The notes beneath the pieces were generated by a model that had not been told where the DNA came from, did not search any database, and worked only from the letters and a program-made list of their open reading frames with translations. This document shows, piece after piece, positions 1 through 13,600 of a stretch of DNA of 64,000 nucleotides. Positions within the stretch are counted from its first letter, which is position 1. Each line of letters opens with the position of its first letter. Both the position numbers and the translations under genes were made by a program. This DNA comes from Riptortus pedestris (taxonomy: Eukaryota > Arthropoda > Insecta > Hemiptera > Alydidae): NCBI GenBank assembly GCA_019009955.1, contig CM032232.1, positions 142,333,501-142,397,500 of the forward strand, read 5' to 3'.

Positions 1-383
1 AGTGTGATATTTCGAAATACAACCTTCTTGTATTATAAATCTGTAAGTAAATGCTCATTTTTTTATAAATAAATGCAAAGAATTTGGGACAATACCGTCA
101 TATCTCTAAATTTTTAAATTTTGGTGGCATCTCAAAAATAATAAATCAGGAAATATATCATTGGATGATAGAACTAGACATAAAGATACTATTTACAAAG
201 TTTGAACACATTAAAATTTTTAGAAGAAATTCAATAAGAAATTTTAAAATAAATCTTTGGAGGCTTCTCTTGAAAAATCAGGGGTTTTGAGATGTGACAG
301 TCTTCTTCCCGACCAGCGATATCTTCTAAACCACCATAATATATGAACCAGTTTAGTAATAAATAAAATTAAAAAATACTCAC

Positions 384-519
384 CCGGTTAATTTTTTCAT
401 TTAACGCGCACATACGAGCGATCGATCCAATATTGTTGGTAATAGTGACAAGAGTTGCTCGAGCTAAATCTTCTCTACTCACATTTTGCCTTTTCTCTTT
501 GGAATTCATTTGTCCGAAA
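384..519 (-). CDS. PANK: PANK coding exon 7
   Basis: Acceptor TTTTTCAG|TTTCGG and donor CGG|GTGAGT. It encodes [10 protein letters not shown] and [19 protein letters not shown], both strongly family-like, and ends in phase 0. No further exon is recognisable at bases 1-383, so the last exon lies outside the window. Confidence 0.93.
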
Positions 520-3500
520 CTGAAAAAAGTGAAAAATTCTTATTAATAGGAAATGATTAAGTCTAAAACAGAATCTAAAAGGGCAAAAAGTTGGGATGGG
601 GAGGATACCAGCAAATTTCTACTCATAAATATTCTCATCGTAAGTTAATTACCTAATGTAAAACATTGATCCTCTTGATGGGAAACCAGAAGGGAATCTC
701 CTCAATTCATTTCATGCTGTTTCGGGGTAATATTTTATTAATTTATAATCTTTTCTAGTCAGTTTTAAAAAAGAAATATTTAAAACATACTAAGCTGAAT
801 TGTTTTTTACTAGAAGAAAATGAAGTGCAGAAGTCTAATAAGAGATGAAAAGTGCAAGCTACATGACTCGAATAGAAAATAAATAACTGAAAGTAATTAT
901 GAGAAAACTATTTGACTCAAAGACTAAATATTAATCATTAAATAAATAAAAAACAACCATGTAGATGAAAAGTTGTGTTTAGATGTCGGTTCACATATGA
1001 AATATTTTCCAATCAGACATTCATACATTATGACCGGGAAATAAGAATGAAGACTAACTACTAAACACTTCCTGGCTGACTGCAGGACACGTAAAAACCT
1101 AACCAACACCTCAGGACTTACTGATTACACATAGTCTACCATCCTCACAAAATATTCCAACATCTTAAACAAATGAACATGTTTTCAAAAATAAAATAAA
1201 CTTTAACTAGTCAACATTTGAAAATTAAAAGAACTGTTTTTTTTTTTTTAATTATTATTTTTAAATCCATTATTTGCCATTTTAGCAGATTTGTCTGAAG
1301 GGAAATCAGCCATTGAGGACGTATTCATGATGAGATTTTTGAAAAATGTCTTCAAATTGTCCAACGTTCCTACCCCGAAGATGAAAAATATAAGGACCGT
1401 TCAAAACTATATATATGTCTGTTAATGCTCTAAGGGTCACAATTTTTATTTAATCGTTACCAAACTCGAAATTTAAAACATTTTATGTAAAATTACAAAG
1501 ATCGAGTACTTTAGTGGCTGAAATCCAACCAGTAGAAGGGGAGGGGGAGTTTAGAGGGAGGAAATTTCAAAATTCATAATATCTCCCTTATTATGAGTCG
1601 AATCGAAAAATTGTAAAGAATCAATCTTATTACAAATGTAATTTTCTATAAATTTTGTTATGTACATGTTCTCTCTATATTGAGTATTAAACAAGATATT
1701 TCCATATTGTAGTTTTTGACTATCAGTAAACCCCCACCCACATTAACGTTAATCTGTTATACCATGAACTACCTCATTAGGCGAAGCCCCTAGGCCATTG
1801 GGCTTTGTTGTTAGTGCATTCGGTTGACGACTAATCATTTTACTTTACCAAATTTATTTATTTTTTTTGAAAAATATAATTTTTTTTATTTTAGTAGATG
1901 TTCATGTAGAGCATGCACTATTTGAGCAAACGTGTCGCAAAGTGGTTTTCTCAGTTTAAAAGTGGTGACTTTGAGATGGAAGACAAGGAACGACATGGGC
2001 AGCCCAAAAAAATCGAAGTTGCTTGATGAAGATCTGTGCAAAATGCTTCTATACTGAATAATTTTTTTAAAAACATTTTTGTAAAATAAAAGAGAAAAAA
2101 AAATCGCTACAAACTAACTCAAACACCGAACATAAAATCAAATTTCCAAAAGTTTATTTTTTGTAGGCCTGTGTAGTCGGAGAAACCTGGAGAGGAATAG
2201 TAGAATGTGAAGGTTTTCAAGGTGTATCATATGGACCAACAGTTTAAAAAAAAAAAAAAAATGTATGCTCATAGTTTTTTAATGTGCATCTACTAGGATG
2301 TACTTATGGCGACTAATGGATAAATGAGGCGTTTACCTGCTTGCAACTAGATCACCAGGAAGTCCGAACCTAGTATAGTCGCCACCATAAATATCCCTGA
2401 CAAGTTTGTCTACTTTGGTATTATCACCTCCCGTAGCCAGCTCAATGGCTTCCTCGAACGAATTACAACCAGTGAGGAGGCAGCAGAGACCAAGGAATGT
2501 ACCACCGCCCAAGCTGAAAGATAATAAAATAAAATTAATAAGGTGCTTGAAATTTGTCATTCTGGAGATGGTTGGACGAAACAAATTTTTAAAAGATATT
2601 GTATTACACATTGATGATCTCATCTCACGAAATATTCTCTATTTCTCCTGTAATAAGAAGACTATGTAAATAGAAATTAGAAGTCTATCACACAGGTTCT
2701 CTCTGTTACTATACATTAGATCAAAAAATTGTATTGAAACAATCTTATTGCAAATTAAATTTACTATAAATATTTTTCTATACATATTTTCTGTATAATG
2801 AGTATTTATGGAGATATTTGGATTTTATAGTTTTACACTTTCAGGAAACCCACACTCCTACTAGTATCATATTAATAATAAGCTGTAATATCATATGTTA
2901 CAAACAAATATATTCTGTTGACACCTCTTCTTTTGTTCTTGGATTACTAAAATTTGAGTGACTGAGATAAAACTGATTCTCATTCATTAAAAATTTCAAC
3001 ACTAGCTTTAGTAAATAGTTTTCAATAAAATTAATATGTTACATTCACATATATTTCATTAATTGTTCATCATTCTGGTCTGGAATAATTTTACGTATTC
3101 AGTGCTGCGAAGTTGGCTGGTCCGTTTCTTTACAATTCAGACGATTTATGTTTTAGATATTATTAACGTGTAAATTGACTGAAAGATTTCTTATTACAGT
3201 TTGTCTTTATTAGTTTAACATTCACAGTGGTGTTTGTTTTTAGTGCTTTTTTAGTTTTCAGTCTTTAATAAACCGCCACTCTGCCGTGTTTGGAATAAGC
3301 TAATGTATCACAAAATGTCTAATTAGGAGCAGGAACACAAAATAATAGTTATTTTCATCACTAGTATGCAAAGTGTATCTTTTCTGTACGAGGTCGAGTT
3401 TCACGTACGAGGCGAAGCCGAGTTCGGGAATAAGACCGAGTACAGAAAAGATACTTTGCGTACGTATGTTGAAAATGACTTTTCATTATACTGTACCTAT

Positions 3501-6500
3501 TCTTAAAAGGAAATAAGGTAAATATTTTAATATTTTTATTCTTATAAAAAAATCAGAAGATAAAGATATGAATTCTAAAATATGAAACATATGTTTATTA
3601 AACTGCAAAGGTTATTCAACAGATAAATAGAATAGGCAATAGACCTATAATTTAAAATTAATTCACTAAGAGCTATGTTTGCTTAATTTAAAATATCTTC
3701 CGGAATATTTGAACACGCACTATTATTAAACATTGTTTTGATTTAATAAATACAGGTTAAGTAAGTATGCAATATACAATGAATGATAGTATAATGAGGA
3801 ATATTCCAATAACAGCTGTTACTTTTCTGTACTAGTAAAGAAAAGTATCACTTTGTATACTTAAACGATACACTGAAAACACGTGTTATTTTAACAGTAT
3901 AATGAAAAATTGTTTTCATCAGTTCAGAAAGAGGGGGAGGTAAGGAAAGGAGGATAAATAATTTTTTTTTAGAGATTTCTGTCATTCTGAGATGGATCAG
4001 AAACGAATTAACCAATCTTGTAGAAACCTTGTAGAGTTAATTGTATTCTTTAGTTTTTAGCATTCATTTTCATTTTATCTCACTGAATAAATAAATATCT
4101 CATGTATAGCTTAGAAATCAAAGCCTGCCAATGGAGAAATAGAGAATAGAATGTAGGATGATTTTTTTTTTTTTTTTATACCAGCTTGATCAAATTGAGA
4201 TTTTCCTATTTCTGGGTGATTTAATGAGTGGATTAATTAAATCATCCACTTGTGAATCACTTAATTACTATGAGTCAATATTCAGTTGTTATCACTCTGA
4301 CTGTTATCTGATTCGTGAGTGAGTTAATGTTGCGTTTGATGATGCAATGTTTCCTTCCTCCAAATTACTCAAAATTGTAAAGTAAGAAAATAGAATCTGA
4401 ACTAAGACATTATTTGTAATATTTGTTGTTAATAATAATATAAAATGCTCAATATAATAGTAAGGCTGTGGTATAAGGAATATAAGATAGAAAGTCCGGT
4501 ATGCAAGTGCTGTGTAAAATAAGCAGATTACCCAAGGGCTGGAATGGGTGATCTCATCTATTTTCTACATCTCCTATTAAAAAAAAAAAAAGAAACCTAT
4601 GTAAACAGGAATTAAAATGTTTTAATTATGATCTTTCATGACTGAAACCTTCGAACATCAGACGCATCAAGAATTTTTTCCTGTGCACCGTAGTAATGCT
4701 CCATATTATTTTTCAAAGCTCACCCTTCGTAAAGATCTTAATAAACCATTCATAAAGGACCTAATTCCCTCAGGATTAAAAAAATTCCACAGCAGTTTAT
4801 ACAATCATCTTAATCCAGAAGTCCTAGTCCTTTCTAGAACCACTCATCCTTATTCCCTTCCACAAGAGACAATGGCTCAGAGATTAACTACAGCAGTGTA
4901 AAGTGAAGTGATAGTAGTGGCTATCGTCTTCTTCAAGTGTCTTATACAAATATCATATGATTAAATGCATGTATTGCAGAATGTAATTTCCTACATAAAA
5001 TAAATAAAATCTATTTACAAATATATTCATGACTGAAGTACTTAAAGTGAAAATTGGAAGAATAGTACAGTGGGGGTTTACAATACAGTGGAGCGTCGAT
5101 TATCCGAACGTCAATTATCCGAACGTTCGAATATCGGAACCAGATTTTTTTTTTTTCATGTGTAATTTTAATTAAACTGATCATTTAATTTACTTATTGG
5201 TATGTTATAATTATTGTTACTTTGAATAATATTAAACAAAAATAAAATTATTTTTCTCATAACGTCTATAACGGAAGCCATCATTAATTATTTCTCAGAA
5301 ACTGATTCGTTACATATTTGTTTCTGGTTCAATGAAGTTAGACATTGAATATGCATTGGTTTACTTAGAACTGTATACACTACCTAATTTGTTTATTGCA
5401 TTAGATTCTTTGAAACCCTTTCGTTCATATAACTGGTTGTGGATAGCTTACTTTCAGTTTCAAACCGTTCTTTGTGAGGTGTACACTGTATTTGTATTGT
5501 ACATGTAGCTCAATTAGACAACTTATACATATGTATGTATGTATTTCATAACACTCGTTTATCCACTATGCTCATACATACTATGTTTATATAAATAAAC
5601 AAACTTGTTTTTGTTTTTTTTTACGAAGTTGCTTTAGATCTTCTTTTTCCTTATTATTTATAAGAAAATAAATAAAAATTTTGATTATCCGAACTTTTGA
5701 TTATCCGAACCACGTCTGACAACATTAGTTCGGATAATCGACGCTCTACTGTAGATTGAAACCAAAAAAAAATACAAATACTCAGTAAATGCAAAAATTA
5801 AAGAAAACATGTATAGAACAATAGTTGTAGAAAATTAAAATTTCAATAAGATTGGTTGTATACAATTTTTTTTTATTTGGCTCACAGTAACCGAGATATT
5901 TCAAATTATTCTTTCCACTAAACCTCCCCCACTCCTCAACTATGACAGATTTCAGCCATTACCTAATATGATCTTTAGTACTTCGTGAAACGGTAAAATA
6001 TCAATTGTTAATCAAATAAAAATAATAATGATTCCACGCCACAAATATTTTTGTATGCTTCACACAATAAATATTCAGCAAAAGCCATATTTCTTTATTT
6101 AAGATTTGAATAAAGAGGTTCATTATATAACTGCTAGTTGATAATATGACGTGAGTAGGAGTCCCAACTCCTCCTCAGTAAGTGTTTACTGAAGGCTAAA
6201 ATCTAAAAAATGCAAATACTTCGGTTAATATTCAAGATTGGGGGGGGGGGAAAATGAATATAAAAACATTTGTAGGAAATTGCAACAATACAACACACTT
6301 TTTCGGTATGATAAGCAAAAACCCAAATTATATGAAATATAAATTTTCAACTTATTTTTTCTTTCCCCTCAAATAAGAGCATAAAAGTTAATGTTATTTA
6401 TTTACTCCAGCTTTACAATACTCTGGATAAGCAGGATGGATTATCTTCAGGTTACCACCTTTTTCTATCCAGCATAGGACTCAGAATTTTATTTACAGAG

Positions 6501-7609
6501 TTTGTCACTAAATAAACTTATATCATATATAAGTAAATATAAGAGTGTAAAGTCAAAAAAATAAAAAAAAATAAAAATGATCATATTAAAATTTATTTCC
6601 TTAATAAAAGGAAACAAACCTTGTTCCCGATATCCTTTTGTAGCTTTTAGGTCCATAAACAGCTAAAACACTTACACCAGAGCCAATGTTCACTATCTGT
6701 AAAAGCAAACAATAAATGAATAAATTATTTCAGTTTAATCATAACACACATTAAACCACATCATTTCTGTATAAAATTCATCCCTATAATATGCAGTAAT
6801 TTAAGATGTTAAAAAGTTGAGAGAAAATCAAGAAAAATTGGTCAAAAAATAGGTATCATATTCTATTATAAGATAATCTATTTCAAATACAAATGCTTTT
6901 TATGTACCTTTTTCTATTTTTTTTTATTATGCTAAATACAAAAAAGTATCACTGTTTATTGAATAGGTACATAGAATACCACCTTTTATATTCAATATGT
7001 CCAGAAGTTAAATTATACATTATATCCAATTACAGATAAACGTTATTTTGACATATCTTGTAAAAATAAAATTAAAACTATTAACATATTTCATGAGGAA
7101 GTGAAAATCAGATGAGTAAAAGTGGGGGTTTATGAAGGGCTGAAACAAAAAAAAACTCCATTAAACTTTTGAGTCAGGGAAAACTTGTGTAAAAAAATAA
7201 TTATAGAAAATTAAAAATTCAACATTCGTTATATAAAATTTTTTGATCTGACTCACAGTAACCGAGATATTTAGAATTTTAAATAGACCCTCCTAAACCC
7301 AATGGAATTTCCAATGGAATGCCAAAGCTTATGGTCGCTGGAGAAGGTTAGGAGGTTGAATATGGACTGAAAATATTCTTCATTATTGCACACCAAGTCT
7401 CAGGCTCTAATTAATAAAATTGGCAATTTTAAGGGGGGGAGGGGTTGGCACGGGAAGTTTTCTACAATTATTGTTTTACACAAGTCTGACTCAAAAGTTT
7501 AATAGAGTTATTTTTTTTTTTGTTTCAGCCCTTTGCAAATGTTGGCTATAACAAAGAGGAATAATGGATTCTGAAATCAAAATAAGTCAATGGGAAAAGT
7601 CTTGATTCT

Positions 7610-7642
<33 letters not shown>

Positions 7643-10600
7643 TTTAGAACGCAGTAATGCAGAAGTATTCTTGAATGAATCCAAGGAAATGTTTAATTCA
7701 AATAACGAAGCCTTATTTCGTTTTAATTTATTATTTTTTTTATTTTGTTTCGGAATTCATTCCTCTTCCCGTAGACTTGTTTTAAATATAATTTTGATGG
7801 CTACAACTTTTATGTCACAGTATTTTTCAATAAAACAGCCCATTTCTATAATGAAGATTTGTGTATTTTATGGCTAAAGGATGCGTCAAATCAAAAAATT
7901 GACTGATATAAACTCGTTTTAGAATTTGATTTTCTACAAGAATCTATCATAAAGAATGTTACATTCCATTGTAAATTCCAAAGTTATGATCGCTGGAGAA
8001 GTGCTGGAGAAGGTTAGGAGATTGAATATGAACTGAAAATATTCATTAAGGGTCACAATTATTACACACCAAGTCTCAGCCATTTATTAATAAAATTGGA
8101 GATTTAAATGGGAGGGGGGTGCCTCGGGGCGTTGGGCCATCCTGTATAAACATTTATCTATAATTTTCATTCCATCATAATTTATATGATTAACTAGGTA
8201 TTTGGTTATCAACTTACGATAAACGGATAAGGGTCACTGAAGTCATAGCTTTCCTTTGTGCACTTTTCAGTATCAGTAGGATTGGACCAATAGTAGCATT
8301 CCCTAGGGTTGTTCAGCTCAATGAACAGCATTCCACGGATCAATGAATCCAACTCATCGTATTTAGCTAATTTCATATTCACTTCCTGAAAAAAAATATA
8401 AATGTATATATTAAATACTTATTAATAAATATTGATAAAAAAAAGTTAAATTAAAAGTGGATTTTAAATACTACGAATGTGGAAAATCTAAATCACAGAG
8501 ACAAGAATGTCTGTAAAAAAGGGTATTGATTGCCAATGGACTTCAGTTGGAAGCCCTAATGTCCATATATCAAAAATAGTCCTTACCGTAGGGGCTGCAT
8601 AAACTAAACAGATTTCCCACACGAAGATTTACAATAGATAAATATAAATACTGGTAACACCACTGAAAATATCAAGTGAATAAATACAAACGGTAATGAG
8701 AAATCGTTCAGTTACAAGTTAATAACTCTACAACGGAAAACTTCTGAATTGTTAACAAACAGGCCAGCGAACCTGAATTCTAGACTGCAAAGAAAAATCA
8801 TTAATGAAATATATCTGAATATAACATATTAATTTTATTGAAAACTATTTACTATAGCTAGTACTGTAATTTGCAATGAATCAGAACAATTTTAATCTCA
8901 ATTACTTAAATTTTAGTAATACAAGAACAAAAGAAGGGAGGGGGGATCAACAGAACGTATTTGCATATATCTCACAAAGTAAAAGTTCAATGAAAACAAT
9001 ATTCCTTATTTAACCTTGTAATGAAGTGGTTCATGATATAACAGCTTATTATTAATATAACATCAGCAGGAGTGGGGGTTTACAGAGAGCGGAAAACTAC
9101 AAAATCCTAATTTTCATGATACAGATAATATGTATAGAACAATATTTATAGACCATTTAATTTGCAGTAAGTTTGGTTCTATACAATTTATCAATCTGAC
9201 GTATAGTAACGGAGATATTTTGAATTTACAAAATTTCCCACTCTCAACCCCCTCTCTTACTGGTCTGATTTCAGCCATTAACGAGCTTGATCTTTCTTTT
9301 TATATAAAACGATTGAATATGGAGTTTGGTAACGATCAAACAAAAATTGCGACCGTTAGCAGACATATATATTCGTCATCTCCTGGGTAAGATCAATGGA
9401 CATTTGAGGACAATTTTCAAAAATCGGGTCATGAGTACAACATCAATAGCTGATTTCTCTTTAGGGAAAACCAACCCTACAACCAGATTCCCTGAGGGCT
9501 GGTAACATGCACAGCTGATCTCATCTTACTATATATTTTTTTCTTTCTAATTAAAAATCCAGTGAATAGAAGCAGGGGTTTAATCATGTTATAGGAATGG
9601 TTAAATATTGTGTATGGCATAGATGAAATAAAAATTTTCATTGTAAAATCTGAATTGATGGCATCATCAGAATGTTTTTGCATGCATTTGTCACGGTAAA
9701 GGTCCTGTGAAACCAATATTTGTTATTTAAGCTTAAAATAAGACATTTCATGATAAATTAATAACGTGCAATGACTAAGAGCAGGGATTTACTAAAGCTT
9801 GAAAGTTAAAAAAATTAAAATATCTTGTTTATAATTTAAAATTGAGAAAAAGTGTATAGACCAATATTTATAGGAATGTGAATTTGTCGCAGAATCACCA
9901 GAACAAATTGGACTAAAAAAAATCCAACATGGAAGTTCTAAATGAGATAAGTGAAAGTTAAAGCCTTATCAAGGCCTTGCGAAATAGGATAGTGAAATTT
10001 CTTGGGCATATCGTAAGGCACAACGATTTCATCACAAATATATTTGAAGGTAAGGTCATCTGAATTAGGGGAAGAGAGTGGCTTAGAAAATCGTTTTTTG
10101 AAGGCATGAAACATCTTTTGGTGGGTATAGTAATATGAAAAGAACAGCTTCTGAAAGAACACAACGGTTATAACATTTAGATAATTATGAAATCTTGTTA
10201 AATGAATAGTATGATTATGGTAAGCAGCCTTTAAGTCAACTATTCAATTAAATTTATTAAAATCCAGGTACAATATTTTAACATATCTTTTTCATTTTAA
10301 AATTCACTCCACACCCAACAACATAATTTTTACATGACAATATGAGAAATTTTTGGCATATTTCCCCTAAGGGAAATCAGCTATTGAGGTTAAATTCAAG
10401 ACACAATTTTTGAAAATTGTCCATCGATCCTACCTAGGAGATGATGAAAATGAGGTTATATATTTGTATGTTACCACTCTAATAGTCACAATTTTTGTAT
10501 GAATGTTACCAAATTTGATATTTAAAAGTTTTATGTAAAAATAAAGATCAAGTTCGAATATGGCTGAAATTTGACCTGTGGGGGGGGGTTAGAGTGAGAG

Positions 10601-13600
10601 GAATTTAGACAATTTAAAATGTTTCCGTTATTATACATCGGATGGAAAAACTGAATAGAACCAATCTTATTGCAAATTAAATGCAAATGCTCTATGAGTG
10701 TCCTTCAATATATTTTTTTCACTATCCTGATTATCAAACAAGATATTTGCATTTTTATTTTTTTATTTTTCAGTAAACCCCCACTCCTACCAGCATCATA
10801 TTAACAATAACTTGTATCATGAACCACATTATTCAAAGCTTAAATACCAAATTTGTTTCCATTGAAATTTTGATGTGTGAGATACATGTAAATATGTAAG
10901 GTGATGATGTCACCAATTAAGTTTTTCAGTCTTGACTCAAAAAAGTCCGTCACGCAGGGGCTGCGTAAACTAAGCAGATTTCCCATGTGAAGTTTTACAA
11001 TAGAGAAATCTGCATACTGGTAACACAATACCACCCTGATTAAATACAAACGGTAATGAGAAATTCTTTCAGTTAATTAAAATAAATTCCCAATTGAAAC
11101 GGCTTCTGAATTGGAATAATAAATTATATTTTAATAACTCAAATTTTAGTAGTCCAAGAACTAAAGAAGGGGGGGGCGGATGAACAGAAAGTATTTGCAT
11201 AAATCCCACAAAGTAATGAAGGTAAAGAAAGGTTAGGAACGACAGGTAATGTTAGAAGAAACCTCCCACCTGAGCCGACGGAAATGGCCGATCTAATCCG
11301 AACTATACCCGACCACAGACTTCATAAAAATGCAAATATCTCCCTTAATATTCAAGATAGAGAATAAATGTATATCACAATATTTATAGTAAATTTAATT
11401 TTCAATAAGATTGAGTCTATACAATTTTTCGATCTGACGTATTGTAACGCAGATATTTCGAATTTTCGAAAATCCTCCCCTCTAAACCCCGCCCCCTCCC
11501 ACTGGTCTGATTTGAGCCGTTAACGAACTTGATCTTTCTTTTTACATAAAACGACTAAATATCGAGTTTGGTAACGATTACACAAAAATTGCGACCGCTA
11601 GAGCGGTAACAGACAAATATATAGATAGATATATATGTATATATATAGATATATATGTATACTAGCTAAGGTACCCGGCTTCGCTCGGGAAATCATTTGA
11701 GGCTGAATGATAATAGTATTTTTTTTTTTTTTTTGAGCAAGGCTTCAATGTTTACTACACTTCCCGTCTGGGCGCATTGTTTTCCCGTGAGGGTCAGGCA
11801 GGCGACGTATAGATGAGAAATATTAATTTTGAAGAATAAATAAAAATGTGTTCCTAATCTATCCCTCTCCACTTTTCCAACTCAACTTTTTGAATACTTC
11901 AAACCATAATCGTGGATAGCGTTTATTACAATTAAATATCCTCTATAATGAAACTTATTTCCTGTCAAAAACCAATCCGAGCACATATAGTTTAAACATA
12001 GTTTTGTACATTAGATTATATTCTTAATAGTAGAGCTCAGTGGAAATCATTTCCAGTAATGAAAGCATTTAACAGGAAATTAATTAACTCAATTAACTGT
12101 TTAGGCTCCGACCTCCTTCCGCTCCAGTATCTCCATAGTTTTCCTTAAAATATTGATTCAATGTATTATTTTATTATTCATTTCAGGCTGAATGGTGAAA
12201 GTATATTTTTGGCAAGGCTTTACTTTGCACAATATTTTGACATTTACCCGTTCCAGTGTTTAGGGTTAATACCCATTGTTGGCATTTGTTAATAATAAAA
12301 TTATTTTTTATGTAAGACTTCACTGTCCTGCATATTGTCATATTTCCCGTCTCCTGTGCATTATGCATAGATTTGAATTAATAAGGAGAAAATATTGACA
12401 TACATTTGAATTAATTTTTTCAGGAGAGGTACCTGGTAGTTCATATTGAAATGAAGTGTTGAGCAACTTTCTCTAAATAACAAAATAAACAACTTTTGTT
12501 ATGTGCATATTTGCCGAAACCCCAATAGGAAATCATTATTATTAATTTCAGGCCTTCCTTATAACCCCCACTGCTGCCCGTCCCTAGAAATGCTAGTATG
12601 ACATTATAAGGAAGGCATTAGTTTTAATATACATACTGAGTGTTTTATTTAGTTCGGTTGAGTCTTTTGTGCCAAATAAAATTGTTGTCTCCCGCTATAA
12701 TTTTCAGCATATAACGCCTTTATACTTCGGTATATGATGATAGTGTATATAAAAAAGTTTCTCTAAATAACAAAATAAACAACTTTTGTTATGTGCATAT
12801 TTACCGAAAATGCAATAGGAAACGAAATATCACTATTATTAATTTCAGGCCTTCCTTATAACCCCCACTCCTGCCCGTCCCAAGAAATGTTAGTATAGCT
12901 TATTATAATGAAGGCGTTAGTACTAATTCAGATACCGAGTTTGGTTTAATTCGGTTGAGTCTTTGGTGCCAAATAAAATTGTGGTCTCCCGCTATAGTTT
13001 TTAGCGTATAACTCATTTATACTTCCGTATACGGCAAAAGTGCATATAACAAAAGTTTCTCTAAATAGCAAAATAAACAACTTTTGTTATGTGCATATTT
13101 ACCGAAAATGCAATAGGAAACGAAATATCACTATTATTAATTTCAGGCCTTCCTTATAACCCCCACTCCTGCCCGTCCCAAGAAATGTTAGTATAGCTTA
13201 TTATAATGAAGGCGTTAGTACTAATTCAGATACCGAGTTTGGTTTAATTCGGTTGAGTCTTTGGTGCCAAATAAAATTGTGGTCTCCCGCTATAGTTTTT
13301 AGCGTATAACTCATTTATACTTCCGTATACGGCAAAAGTGCATATAACAAAAGTTTCTCTAAATAGCAAAATAAACAACTTTTGTTATGTGCATATTTGC
13401 CGTAAATGCAATAGGAAACGAAATATCACTATTATCAATTTCAGGCCTCCCTTATAACCCCCACTCCTGCACGTCCCTAGAAATGTTAGTATAGCTTATT
13501 ATAAGGAAGGCGTTAGTGCTAATTCACATACCGAGTTTGGTTTAGTTCGGTTGAGCCTTTTGTCCCAAATAAAATTGTGGACTCCCGCTATAGCTTTTAA

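Noticed and set aside
2514..2623. N-terminal extension of the frame containing [11 protein letters not shown]
   Set aside because: It crosses a good splice acceptor, and the extra residues do not fit the PANK family, so it is intron sequence.
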